From NCBI GenBank assembly GCA_017999365.1, contig JAGNLW010000001.1, positions 566,239 to 630,238 of the forward strand: DNA of 64,000 nucleotides, read 5' to 3'. The notes beneath the pieces were generated by a model that worked only from the letters and a program-made list of their open reading frames with translations, had not been told where the DNA came from and made no database searches. Shown piece by piece: positions 32,187-40,476 of the stretch (position 1 is the stretch's first letter; every line of letters begins with the position of its first letter). Source of the stretch: Candidatus Aminicenantota bacterium (lineage in GTDB: Bacteria; Acidobacteriota; Aminicenantia; Aminicenantales; Saccharicenantaceae). The position numbers were made by a program, and so were the translations under genes.

Positions 32187-34124
32187 TCAGTCCCCCGGCC
32201 TCTCGACGAAGCCCTGGTCGGAATGATCGCGCTTCATGACCTTGAGGGTGGCGATCATCTCCTTGAGGTTGACCAGGCCGCCGGCCGAGAACCAGACGAT
32301 GACGACGATCGAGACGGCCAGCATGATCAGGGTGTAGGTCCGCCAGAAGCCCAGCCAGGCCTCGGTCGGGACGTCGCGGGTCAGGTTGAGGACCGTCCCG
32401 ACGACGAAGACGGCGACCCAGCCCGCGGTCCAAACGTACGTGGCGACGTAGATGATCCGGTCGAACCGGGTGAACTCCTTGCCCATGCCCAGGACCTTCC
32501 AGCCCTTGACGGGAACCTCGTCGACGACCTTGTATTCCTCCGCGACCAGGTATTCGCCCCGGTGGAGGAGACGGTCCATGTCGAAGGCCCGGCCGCGGCC
32601 GGTGAGGAGCGAGACGGCGACGTAGACGACGCTCGAGGCGGCCATGGCCAGGCCCCAGAACATCTGGCCGTTGACCGGGAAGCCGGGGACGAGCTGCTGG
32701 ACGACGATGCCGCCGACGGCGGTGACCGCGCCGACGATCATGGCCGCCCAGGCCGCGGCCGTCGTGCCGCGCTTCCAGTACAGGCCGCCGATGATGACGG
32801 CGCCGCTGCCGCCGGCGAAGATGGCCCCGGTGACGGCGAAGAACAGGAAGATGTACTCGCTCTGCTGGAAGAGCAGGCTGAAGACGAACGAGAACGCGGC
32901 CACGCCCAGGATCGACCGCTTCAGGACCTTGAGGTGCTCGGCCGGGGCGAAGGCCTTCTTGCGGAGCGGCTGGACGACGTCCTGGATGAAGATGGAGCCC
33001 CAGGAGTGGAGGTAGGTCTCGTTGCAGCCGATGGCCGCCGCCAGCATGACCGCCGCGAAGGCGCCCATGAGCCCGACCGGCAGGAGCCTGGTCAGGGCGA
33101 CGGGCACCGTGAGCTGGCTGCGCAGGGCTTCGGAGCCCAGCCCGTCGAGGACCGGGCGGACCGACGCGGCCGCCTCGGTGAAGCCCGCGCCGTGCCAGAA
33201 CGTGTAGGCGACGATGGGCACGAAGACCAGGAACAGGCCCCATTGGGGGATGCCCCGCCAATTGGCCAGGACGTCGCCCATCTTGGCCTCGTGGGCGCTC
33301 TTGGCCGAGGCGTTGTAGGCCTGGGTGCCCTGCCACGACAGCTTGCCGTAGATGACCCCGATCATGCCGATGAAGAAGTACCAGAAATTGTAGTCCTTGG
33401 TGCTGCCGGTGCGGAAGGGATTGACGAGCGAGGCGTCGGCCGGGGCGGTCGAGACGGCCTGCAGGATCTGGCCCCAGTCGACCTTGAGCATGAGGACGAC
33501 GACGATGACGATGAAGACCGCGTTGACGAAGATGCCCTGGAGGAAGTCGGTGATCATGACCGCGATCTGGCCGCCGCTGAAGACGAAATAGAGCGGGATC
33601 CAGAGGATGACGATCATGATCAGGGCGAAGGTCGGGACCTCCAGGCCGAGCAGCGAGACCTTCTCCGGCAGGCCGCAGAAATAGATGAAGAAGCGGGCGC
33701 TGACGGCCGGGAAGATGCCGAAGTTGATGATGCCCGAGACGAAGGCCAGGCCGCCGGCGAAGACGCGGAAGGACCGGCTGTAGCGCATCTCGAAGAACTG
33801 GGCCATGGTCAGGCAGCGGGTCTGGCGGAAGCGGTACAGGACCCAGCCCGAGACGCTGATGCCGACGACGACCACGGCCATGACCATCTCCCACCAGCGC
33901 ATGTTGAAGCCGGCGATGTAGTTCATCTCGAGCATGCCGACGATGGTGATGGCGCCGAGCGAGGCCGTGCCCTGGGACAGGGAGATGAGGTAGCGCCCGC
34001 CCGTCCGCCCCGCGGCCAGGAAGTCGGAGACGCTGCGCATGAGGGGCTTGCTGAGGACGACGACGGCGATGATGAAGCCGAAGACGGCCAGGACGATGCC
34101 CCAGTCGATCCAGGTCATGTTCAT
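32187..34124 (-). CDS. Sodium:solute symporter family transporter
   Basis: 645-aa SSS-family permease with about 14 hydrophobic helices. Family stretches are visible: SDFLAAGRTGGRYLISLSQG, GGQIAVMITDFLQGI (the helix-6 region), AAVMLAAAIGCNETYLHSWGSIFIQD and FAGGSGAVIIGGLYWKRGT. It would import a sugar with Na+. It is first in the operon with two phosphorylases, so a beta-linked disaccharide is the likely cargo (inference). The upstream TAGAAT is only 7 nt from the ATG and no Shine-Dalgarno is present. Confidence 0.9.
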   Translation of the reverse strand: MNMTWIDWGIVLAVFGFIIAVVVLSKPLMRSVSDFLAAGRTGGRYLISLSQGTASLGAITIVGMLEMNYIAGFNMRWWEMVMAVVVVGISVSGWVLYRFRQTRCLTMAQFFEMRYSRSFRVFAGGLAFVSGIINFGIFPAVSARFFIYFCGLPEKVSLLGLEVPTFALIMIVILWIPLYFVFSGGQIAVMITDFLQGIFVNAVFIVIVVVLMLKVDWGQILQAVSTAPADASLVNPFRTGSTKDYNFWYFFIGMIGVIYGKLSWQGTQAYNASAKSAHEAKMGDVLANWRGIPQWGLFLVFVPIVAYTFWHGAGFTEAAASVRPVLDGLGSEALRSQLTVPVALTRLLPVGLMGAFAAVMLAAAIGCNETYLHSWGSIFIQDVVQPLRKKAFAPAEHLKVLKRSILGVAAFSFVFSLLFQQSEYIFLFFAVTGAIFAGGSGAVIIGGLYWKRGTTAAAWAAMIVGAVTAVGGIVVQQLVPGFPVNGQMFWGLAMAASSVVYVAVSLLTGRGRAFDMDRLLHRGEYLVAEEYKVVDEVPVKGWKVLGMGKEFTRFDRIIYVATYVWTAGWVAVFVVGTVLNLTRDVPTEAWLGFWRTYTLIMLAVSIVVIVWFSAGGLVNLKEMIATLKVMKRDHSDQGFVERPGD

Positions 34125-34131
34125 GGCCGGG

Positions 34132-34137
34132 ATTCTA
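34132..34137 (-). promoter_or_regulatory. Candidate -10 of the symporter operon (leaderless arrangement)
   Basis: Minus strand TAGAAT ends 7 nt before the ATG at 34124; no Shine-Dalgarno sequence intervenes and the -35 is unclear. Confidence 0.4.
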
Positions 34138-34180
34138 ACCTATTTCGAGGGGACAATACTAATCACCATCGGAAATGTTG

Positions 34181-34328
34181 GGTCAAGACGCTTCTCCCTT
34201 ATCGGGTCCTGTCGGGTGGCGTCCCCGTTCGGCTTCGGCTCCACCCATCCCCCCGTGGGGAACCCCTTCCGCCTCCAGGCGAACGGGGACTATCCCCCCG
34301 CCACCCGTACGGGTAAAGCGTCTTGACC
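34181..34328. repeat. 148-bp interrupted palindrome
   Basis: Terminal arms GGTCAAGACGCTT (34181-34193) and AAGCGTCTTGACC (34316-34328) are perfect. Inner arms GGGTGGCG/CGCCACCC (34214-34221, 34299-34306) and CCCCGTTCG/CGAACGGGG (34223-34231, 34280-34288) are also perfect. The size and structure fit a REPIN/MITE-like element. Confidence 0.8.
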
Positions 34329-34334
34329 CATCAC

Positions 34335-34400
34335 AAGAAGGGGCCTGGTCTTCGCGTTTCCTGATAGGGACTGGCGCCTACGAAGACCTGGTCCCTTCTT
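34335..34400. repeat. Palindromic element with 20-bp arms, related to the elements near 21.1 and 21.8 kb
   Basis: Left arm AAGAAGGGGCCTGGTCTTCG (34335-34354) pairs with CGAAGACCTGGTCCCTTCTT (34381-34400) at 18 of 20 positions. The CCTGGTCTT/AAGACCTGG part matches the outer sequence of the element at 21092-21147. Confidence 0.75.
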
Positions 34401-34497
34401 GCGAAACCGGCTTTCTTAAGATGTTTCCCAGACGCACCGCTCCGAGCCCCTCCGCGGCGCATCTGGTCCTCCGCTTCACTTCGGGTACGGACCCGTC

Positions 34498-34517
34498 AAG
34501 GGAGAAGCGTCTTGACC
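34498..34517. repeat. Outer inverted repeat, partner of 34181-34200
   Basis: AAGGGAGAAGCGTCTTGACC is the exact reverse complement of 34181-34200 (20/20). Together they bound a 337-bp unit containing both palindromes. Confidence 0.85.
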
Positions 34518-34526
34518 GCTCCGGTC

Positions 34527-35840
34527 TCAGATGTCGAAGACGATGAGGCCGGTCTTGAGCCGGACCTGCTCCCGCAGGGCGTCCTTGGAGATGCGATTCT
34601 CCTTCTCCGCCTTGACGGCCCGGAAGAGCTCCCAGGTCGTCATCAGGCCGTTGCCGTCCTTCTGGGCCTCTTCGATCTGAGCGGCCGAGAACGGGTTCTG
34701 GCGCTCCTTGGCCGGGACGGCCGAGAAGTAGTTGCCGACGAGGACGGCCTTCATGCGGGTGTTGTCGAACTCCTGCATGCGGCGGCCTTTGAACTTCTGG
34801 AGCAGGGCGCACTCGTCGTCGGCGGCCCAGTTCTTGCCGCCCCGGACGAGGACGAGGACGATCTCGCCCTTGCGGATGGCGGCCTCGACCGGCGCGTCGC
34901 CGGCCTCGAGGAGCCAGGCGTCCTCCTCCTTGTTCCGGATGGTGTTCTTCCAGTACTCGTCGACATCGACGACCCGGCCCCAGCCGAGGTAGCGGAAGGC
35001 GTGGATGACGGCCTTCCGGAGGACAGCGCCCTCGCCCTTGAGCAGGCGGTGGAACTCCTCCTGGCCGCCGGCCTTGAGGTCGCGGAGCTGGCGGTCGTAG
35101 TCGGCCATGACCATCTCGAAGCGCTTCTTCTCCTCCTCGCGGCGGGCCACGAGGGTCTTGAGCTCGGGGAAGACGTAGTCCTCGGCGTCGAGCCAATCGG
35201 TCGCGGGCTCCGCGGCCGCTTCGGCGCCGAGGCCCAGGCGGTCCTTCAGGATGTACTCGACGACCTCGACCGTCTTGGCTCCGAAGGACGGCAGGAACAG
35301 GAGGCCGCCCTTGCCGCGCGGCACGGACATGGCCGCCGGCGTGCCGTCGGGCGTCTTGGCCAGGACCTCGACCGGGCTCTCTTCGGCCCCGGCCTTCTCC
35401 CACACCCCGTCGCCGAGCGTCTCGCCGAGCAGGCGGAAGACCTTGGGGATGTAGGGTTTGTAGCGCTCGAAGGGGACGTGGAACAGGGCCCGGGGATTGA
35501 AGACCACGGCGTCGCCCCGGACGCTCTCCTCGACCCGGAGCCCCTCGACGGGCCCGACCAGGTCCGCGATCCGGTCCGCGCCTGCGGCGGCGACGAAGCA
35601 GACGACGCGCAGGCCCTCGCGGAGACGGGCGTCGAAGGCCTCGCGGACGGCGGCGGGGACGGCCGGGCGGTCCTCCGCTCCGGGCCCGCCGGCCAGCCAG
35701 AAGACGATCTCGCAGCCGGCCGGGATATCGAGGGAACCGTCGGCGGCGGCCGCCGCGGAGCGGGCTTCGACATCATATTTCTTGGCCGCCAGGAGATCGC
35801 GGTCGGCGGCGGGGAGATCGACGAGCAGGATCTTGGCCAT
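34527..35840 (-). CDS. Unrecognised two-part protein with possible degenerate PD-(D/E)XK-like C-terminus
   Basis: 437-aa cytoplasmic protein without signal or membrane segment. Residues 1-195 look like a Rossmann/GATase1-like fold (AKILLVDLPAADRDLLAAKKYDV, EIVFWLAGGPG, KGGLLFLPSFG). A charged helical linker (REEEKKRFEMVMADYDRQLRDL) follows. The C-terminal 150 residues (AIRKGEIVLVLVRGGKNWAADDE, RMKAVLVGNYFSAVPAKERQNPFS, GLMTTWELFRAVKAEKE) recall restriction-endonuclease-like domains, but the usual E-x-K is not evident. ATG at 35840 is set by AAGGAG. A palindromic box shared with both pilZ genes abuts its -35. Function unknown. Confidence 0.6.
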   Translation of the reverse strand: MAKILLVDLPAADRDLLAAKKYDVEARSAAAAADGSLDIPAGCEIVFWLAGGPGAEDRPAVPAAVREAFDARLREGLRVVCFVAAAGADRIADLVGPVEGLRVEESVRGDAVVFNPRALFHVPFERYKPYIPKVFRLLGETLGDGVWEKAGAEESPVEVLAKTPDGTPAAMSVPRGKGGLLFLPSFGAKTVEVVEYILKDRLGLGAEAAAEPATDWLDAEDYVFPELKTLVARREEEKKRFEMVMADYDRQLRDLKAGGQEEFHRLLKGEGAVLRKAVIHAFRYLGWGRVVDVDEYWKNTIRNKEEDAWLLEAGDAPVEAAIRKGEIVLVLVRGGKNWAADDECALLQKFKGRRMQEFDNTRMKAVLVGNYFSAVPAKERQNPFSAAQIEEAQKDGNGLMTTWELFRAVKAEKENRISKDALREQVRLKTGLIVFDI

Positions 35841-35868
35841 AGAACGGCTCCTTTTTCGAACTCGGCCT

Positions 35869-35897
35869 ATCATGCGGCTAGCCCTCCTCCCCGTCAA
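35869..35897 (-). promoter_or_regulatory. Predicted sigma70 promoter of the 437-aa gene
   Basis: Minus strand: TTGACG (35897-35892), 17-bp spacer, CATGAT (35874-35869). Confidence 0.65.
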
Positions 35898-35913
35898 TCA
35901 CCCCTAAGGGTGA
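35898..35913 (-). promoter_or_regulatory. Palindromic box A, TCACCC-N4-GGGTGA, abutting the -35
   Basis: Minus strand TCACCCTTAGGGGTGA directly followed by the -35 TTGACG. Its ACCCTTAGGGGTGA core is identical to a box at 14185-14198, and the same arrangement occurs before both pilZ genes. Position fits an activator or repressor site at -35; the regulator is unknown. Confidence 0.65.
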
Positions 35914-36072
35914 ACCCGGGGAGGACGAGCCGGGCCTCCGGGGACGGGGAGGCGGCCCCGATCCCGTCATCTGTTTTGTCGCGCGAGCCCGGCCGAGGGG
36001 CGGATGACAGCCCCGGCGTCCTGTGCTATCGTCCCTCCCGTGAGCCCGTCATCTCCCCCCCAGGAGGATCCC

Positions 36073-37803
36073 ATGTTCCCTCGTCTCCGCCGTCCCGCCG
36101 CCCTGGCCTGGGCCGTCCTGTTGGCCCTTCCCTTCGCCGTCTCCGCGGAAGTCCGCTTCGCCGTGTCCTTCCCGGCCGCCCGCTCGGCGACGCCCCTCGA
36201 CGGCCGGATGCTCCTCCTCCTGTCGACCGACGGCGGGGCCGAGCCCCGCTTCCAGATCTCCGACGGCCCCCGGACCCAGCTCGTCTTCGGCCTCGACGTC
36301 GACGGCCTGGCCCCCGGCGCCGAAGCCGTCTTCGATGCCCGGGCCTTCGGCTATCCCGTCCGCAGCCTGGCCGAACTGCCGGCCGGCGAATACCACGTCC
36401 AGGCCTTGCTGCACCGCTACGAGACCTTCCGCCGCGCCGACGGCCACGTCGTCAAGCTGCCCATGGACCGCGGCGAGGGCCAGCGCTGGAACGCCGCCCC
36501 CGGCAACCTCTATAGCGCGCCCCGCAAGATCGTGCTCGACCCGTCCTCGGGCGCGACCGTGCGCCTCGTCCTCGAGCGGGAGATCCCGCCCATCCCGCCG
36601 CCCAAGGACACCAAGTACATCCGCCACGAGCGCATTCCGAGCGCCCTGCTGACGAAGTTCTGGGGCCGGCCGATGTTCCTCGGCGCCTGCCTGCTCCTGC
36701 CCGAGGGGTTCGACGAGCATCCCGAGGCCCGCTACCCCCTGATCGTCAACCACGGGCATTTCCCTTACACGATCGAGGGCTTCCGCGAGCAGCCGCCCGA
36801 CCCGGACCTGGCTCCCGACTACAGCGAGCGCTTCCGCCTCGAGGGCTACAACCGGGTCCAGCAGGAATACGCCCACGCCCTGTACAAGGAATGGACCGGC
36901 CCCGGCTTCCCGCGGGTCATCGTCATGGAGATCCAGCACGCCAATCCCTACTACGACGATTCCTACGCGGTCAACTCGGCCAATCTGGGGCCGTACGGCG
37001 ACGCCATCGTCCGCGAGCTCATCCCCTACATCGAGAAGAAGTACCGCGGCCTCGGCCAAGGATGGGCCCGCTTCCTCTACGGCGGCTCGACCGGCGGCTG
37101 GGAGGCCCTGGCCGCCCAGGTCTTCTATCCCGACGAGTTCAACGGCTGTTACGCGGCTTGTCCGGATCCCATCGACTTCCGGGCCTACGGCCTGGTCAAC
37201 ATCTACGAGCACCGCAACGCTTATTACGTGGACGGCCTGTGGAAGAAGACACCCCGGCCGGCCCTCCGCAACTGGCTCGGCGAAGTCAGCGCGACCATGG
37301 AGGAGGCCAACCACCGCGAGCTGGCCCTCGGCACGCGGGCCCGCTCCGGCGACCAGTGGGACATCTGGCAGGCCGTCTTCGGCCCGGTCGGCCCCGACGG
37401 CTACCCCAAGCCCATCTGGGACAAGCTGACCGGCGAGATCGACCGCGATGTCGCCCTGTACTGGCGGGACCGCTTCGACCTGACCTACATCCTCAAGCGC
37501 GACTGGAAGACGCTCGGGCCCAAGCTGGCCGGCAAGATCCACATCTACGTCGGGGACATGGACAACTATTACCTCAACAACGCCGTCTATCTGGCCGAAG
37601 CCTTCCTCGAGAGCACCAGGGACCCCTATTACGGCGGCGAGGTCAAATACGGCGACCGGGCCGAGCACTGCTGGAACGGCGACCCCGAACGGCCCAACGC
37701 TATCTCGCGTCTCCGCTATCACCAAATGTACATCCCCCGCGCGGTGAAGCGGATGGAGGCCACGGCCCCCAAGGGCGCGGACCTCAAGAGCTGGCGTTAC
37801 TGA
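36073..37803 (+). CDS. Secreted putative esterase (enterochelin esterase-like alpha/beta hydrolase)
   Basis: 576 aa with a signal peptide (about residues 1-25, ...LALPFAVSA). The first 200 residues form beta-rich accessory region(s). The C-terminal part is an alpha/beta-hydrolase of the esterase D type. The nucleophile motif is LYGGSTGGWEAL (GxSxG), a PYIEKKYRG segment lies upstream, an acidic GDMDNYYLN loop follows, and AEHCW may give the catalytic His. Start ATG at 36073 has AGGAGGATCCC upstream. Substrate unknown; it may be a carbohydrate or peptide ester. It stands alone, divergent from the 437-aa gene. Confidence 0.75.
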   Translation: MFPRLRRPAALAWAVLLALPFAVSAEVRFAVSFPAARSATPLDGRMLLLLSTDGGAEPRFQISDGPRTQLVFGLDVDGLAPGAEAVFDARAFGYPVRSLAELPAGEYHVQALLHRYETFRRADGHVVKLPMDRGEGQRWNAAPGNLYSAPRKIVLDPSSGATVRLVLEREIPPIPPPKDTKYIRHERIPSALLTKFWGRPMFLGACLLLPEGFDEHPEARYPLIVNHGHFPYTIEGFREQPPDPDLAPDYSERFRLEGYNRVQQEYAHALYKEWTGPGFPRVIVMEIQHANPYYDDSYAVNSANLGPYGDAIVRELIPYIEKKYRGLGQGWARFLYGGSTGGWEALAAQVFYPDEFNGCYAACPDPIDFRAYGLVNIYEHRNAYYVDGLWKKTPRPALRNWLGEVSATMEEANHRELALGTRARSGDQWDIWQAVFGPVGPDGYPKPIWDKLTGEIDRDVALYWRDRFDLTYILKRDWKTLGPKLAGKIHIYVGDMDNYYLNNAVYLAEAFLESTRDPYYGGEVKYGDRAEHCWNGDPERPNAISRLRYHQMYIPRAVKRMEATAPKGADLKSWRY

Positions 37804-37821
37804 AGGAGGACGCGGCCCGTC

Positions 37822-38460
37822 CTATTTCTTCTTGGCCTTGGCCGGTCCTTTGCCGGGGCCGCCGTTCCTCGCCGGGCCGGCCGGCCCGCCCTTGCCCTTG
37901 GCCCGCCCGATCTCGTCGTGGATGCGGATGAAGCTCGTCTGGCGGCCGCGCAGGACGATGATGTCGTCGGGGGTCATGCTGTGGTACTCGGACAGGAACC
38001 GCAGGTTGACCAGATCGACGACCTCGCGGTCGGACAGGACGAGGGTTCTCCAATCCCCGCCGCGGCCGTGTTTCCGGTAATAGCCGTAGGCGTTGCCGTA
38101 GGGCGGGCCGATGCGTTCCGCCCGTACCGGCAGGAAAAAGATCTCGGGAGAAAGCCCCAGCCGGACAGCGACGTCGAACCAGGTCCGCCGGCCGATCCGG
38201 AGGTCGACGACGACCTGGGGACCGACGTGGGCGCGGGCGGCCATGAAATAGACGACGGGCAGCTCCTCGTCGAGGAGCCGGTGCCGGGTCCGGAAATCGA
38301 CGACGTCGCGCGGGGCGACGCGATAGTGGTCGCCCACGGCGATATAGAAGCTCCGCAGCCGGCCGTCGGAGACGGAGATGCCGAGGTCGGCCTGGGCGGC
38401 GGCCGCCGCCGCGGGGACCAGAACGGCCGCGGTCAGAGCGAGGACGAAGGCTTTCTTCAT
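37822..38460 (-). CDS. Exported protein of unknown function with basic C-terminal tail
   Basis: 212 aa. A signal peptide (MKKAFVLALTAAVLVPAAAAAAQA) is followed by a compact middle region (DHYRVAPRDVVDFRTRHRLLDEELPVVYFMAARA, WFDVAVRLGLSPEIFFLP). The last 30 residues are a low-complexity Gly/Pro/Lys tail ending AKAKKK. The middle region may bind a polymer or membrane, but I recognise no family. Start ATG at 38460; convergent with the esterase gene. Confidence 0.65.
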   Translation of the reverse strand: MKKAFVLALTAAVLVPAAAAAAQADLGISVSDGRLRSFYIAVGDHYRVAPRDVVDFRTRHRLLDEELPVVYFMAARAHVGPQVVVDLRIGRRTWFDVAVRLGLSPEIFFLPVRAERIGPPYGNAYGYYRKHGRGGDWRTLVLSDREVVDLVNLRFLSEYHSMTPDDIIVLRGRQTSFIRIHDEIGRAKGKGGPAGPARNGGPGKGPAKAKKK

Positions 38461-38624
38461 GGCGTTCACCTCTAGAAACAATCCCGTGTTTAGTCGGAGA
38501 TGGCACGGGGATTGCTGATTTATCCGTGGAGAAGGCGGACGGGATGCCGGCTTCGGGGAAATGGACATCGGGAGCCCTTCCAGAGCGTAAAGAAGATCCG
38601 ATGAGAAAGCCCGAACATTACAAT

Positions 38625-38668
38625 CAACTAAAATATTAGTTGACAAACTAATTCGTTAGTTGTATATT
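38625..38668 (+). promoter_or_regulatory. blaI-type promoter with two operator dyads
   Basis: TTGACA (38640-38645), 17-bp spacer, TATATT (38663-38668). Dyad 1 is CAACTAA-AATA-TTAGTTG (38625-38642), covering the -35. Dyad 2 is AACTAA-TTCG-TTAGTT (38646-38661), filling the spacer. The placement fits autorepression by the encoded BlaI-like protein. Confidence 0.85.
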
Positions 38669-38677
38669 AGGAGCGCC

Positions 38678-39064
38678 ATGAAAGAACTCACCCGAGCCGA
38701 AGAGCAGATCATGCACGTCCTGTGGTTCTTGGGACGGGCCTATGTCAAGGACATCATCGAACGGCTGCCCGAGCCCAAGCCCGCCTACAACACCGTCTCC
38801 ACGATCGTCCGCATCCTGGAGAAGAAGGGCTTCGTCGGCCACGAGGCCTTCGGCAAGACCCATCTCTACCGCCCGCTCGTGGCCAAGGAGGACTACACCC
38901 AAGCCTTCCTCCGCGGCTTCGTCCGCGATTATTTCGACAACTCCTACCAGGACCTGGTCTCCTTCTTCGCCAAGGACCGGGACATGAGCCTGGCCGAGCT
39001 CGAGGACATCCTGGGCGCCCTGCGCGAGGAGATCCGGAAGCAGAAGGCGGAGAAAGATGGCTGA
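38678..39064 (+). CDS. BlaI/MecI-family transcriptional repressor
   Basis: 128-aa winged-helix repressor: LTRAEEQIMHVLWFLGRAYVKDIIERLPEPKPAYNTVSTIVRILEKKGFVGHEAFGKTHLYRPLVAKEDY matches the BlaI DNA-binding domain, with a C-terminal dimerisation helix region. It would bind the two TTAG-containing dyads in its own promoter and be released by proteolysis. ATG at 38678 with AGGAG. Its 3' end overlaps the M56 peptidase gene by 8 bp, the standard blaI-blaR pairing. Confidence 0.92.
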   Translation: MKELTRAEEQIMHVLWFLGRAYVKDIIERLPEPKPAYNTVSTIVRILEKKGFVGHEAFGKTHLYRPLVAKEDYTQAFLRGFVRDYFDNSYQDLVSFFAKDRDMSLAELEDILGALREEIRKQKAEKDG

Positions 39065-40466
39065 GATCCTCGTCCCCATCGTCCGATCGGCGGCCGTCCT
39101 GGCTGTCCTGACCGTCTTCTACCGTCTCGCGCTCGGGAGGGACGCCAACTTCGCCCTTAACCGGGCCTTCCTCGTCGGCGCGGCCGTCCTGTCCCTGGGC
39201 CTGCCGCTCGTGCGGATCACCTCGCCCTTCGTCACGACGGTCGTCCCGGCCGAGGCGCTCGCCGCCCTCCCGGCCGCGACACCGGTTCCCGCGCCTTCCC
39301 CGGGACCGGGCCCCCTCGACGTCCTCTTCGCGGCCTACATCGCCGGGGCCGCGGTCGCCCTCGGGCTGTTCCTGGCCCGGATCGCGCGCCTGGCCCTCGC
39401 GGCCGCCCGTTGCGGCTGCGAGCGTCACCGGGGCCTGCGGATCGTGCTCTGCGGCCACAGCGGCGAGCCGTTCTCGTTCTTCCGCTTCGTGTTCGTCGAC
39501 CGCTCCCGGGGCGCCTCGGCCGACCTCGACCGGGTCCTGGCCCACGAGCTGGCCCACGTCCGCCAGCTCCATTCGCTCGACGTCGTCCTGGCGGAGGTCC
39601 TCTCCGTCGTCCAATGGTTCAATCCTTTTGTACGGCCGTACAAAAGATCGCTGCGCGAAACCCACGAATACCTGGCGGACCGGGCGGTCATAGCGCAGGG
39701 CTGCCCGCTCGCCCGGTACCAGCTGCTCATCGTCGAGCAGTCCGTGGGCGGAAGGCTGCTCGAACTCGCGAGCAGCTTCCGGACATCCCAGATCAAGAGG
39801 AGGATCGCGATGTTGACGAAGCCACAGACAAAAGGATGGGGCCGGTGGAAGCCGCTCTTTCTCCTGCCTCTCGCTGTCGTCCTGGTCCTGGCCTTCGCGG
39901 AGTCCCGGACGGTCGTCCGTCCCGGACCGGGCCCGGCCCTCGCCTCTCCGCAGGAAGACGCCGGCAAGCCCGTACAGACGTCCGAAGAGGAGCTGGACAA
40001 AGTCTTCAAGGACAAGATGGCCCAGCTCGGCGAGATGAAGAAAAAGAACGACGAGATGACGGCCAAGCTCAAGGACAAGCTCGCCGCGACGACCGACGAG
40101 GCCGTCAGGGCCAAGATCGTCGAGGCCCTCAAGGATGAGCAGCTCAAGGCCCTCGAGATCGGCCTCAAAGAGCGCTCCCTGCAGATGAAGAAGATCGAGT
40201 GGGAGATGAACAAGGCCGGCGATCCGGCGGCCAAGGCCGACCTCGAGAAGAAGCTGGCCCAGCTCAAGGCGACCGAGGAAGGCCAGAAGGCCCGGCTGAT
40301 CGAGATCGAGAAGGTCCGCAAGGCCCTGGCCCAGGCCGAGGACGGCGCCGCGAAGCTGGAGCTGCAGCACCGGCTCCAGGAACTCCTCAGCGAGACCGCG
40401 GGCATTCCGAAGAAGTCCGCCGAGCCGACCGGGCAAAAGGCCAAGCAGGCGGCCGAAAAGAAGTAG
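39057..40466 (+). CDS. BlaR1-type M56 membrane peptidase with coiled-coil C-terminus
   Basis: 469 aa. The N-terminal half has about four hydrophobic helices and the M56 zinc-protease motif HELAHVRQ (163-170), with HEYLADRAV downstream carrying the third ligand. A last helix (about 262-280) leads to the external part. BlaR1 has a penicillin-binding sensor there; this protein instead has about 180 residues of highly charged coiled coil (MKKKNDEMTAKLKDKLAAT and similar). It would cleave the BlaI-like repressor upon an unknown envelope signal. It is translationally coupled to blaI. Confidence 0.88.
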   Translation: MAEILVPIVRSAAVLAVLTVFYRLALGRDANFALNRAFLVGAAVLSLGLPLVRITSPFVTTVVPAEALAALPAATPVPAPSPGPGPLDVLFAAYIAGAAVALGLFLARIARLALAAARCGCERHRGLRIVLCGHSGEPFSFFRFVFVDRSRGASADLDRVLAHELAHVRQLHSLDVVLAEVLSVVQWFNPFVRPYKRSLRETHEYLADRAVIAQGCPLARYQLLIVEQSVGGRLLELASSFRTSQIKRRIAMLTKPQTKGWGRWKPLFLLPLAVVLVLAFAESRTVVRPGPGPALASPQEDAGKPVQTSEEELDKVFKDKMAQLGEMKKKNDEMTAKLKDKLAATTDEAVRAKIVEALKDEQLKALEIGLKERSLQMKKIEWEMNKAGDPAAKADLEKKLAQLKATEEGQKARLIEIEKVRKALAQAEDGAAKLELQHRLQELLSETAGIPKKSAEPTGQKAKQAAEKK

Positions 40467-40476
40467 GCCCGAGAAA

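Larger units (their letters stand above)
34125..34526. other. 402-bp gene-free region rich in nested inverted repeats
   Basis: No credible coding sequence. It contains the symporter -10 element, a 148-bp interrupted palindrome (34181-34328), a second palindrome with 20-bp arms (34335-34400), and an outer inverted copy (34498-34517) of the 20 bp that open the region. Confidence 0.8.
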
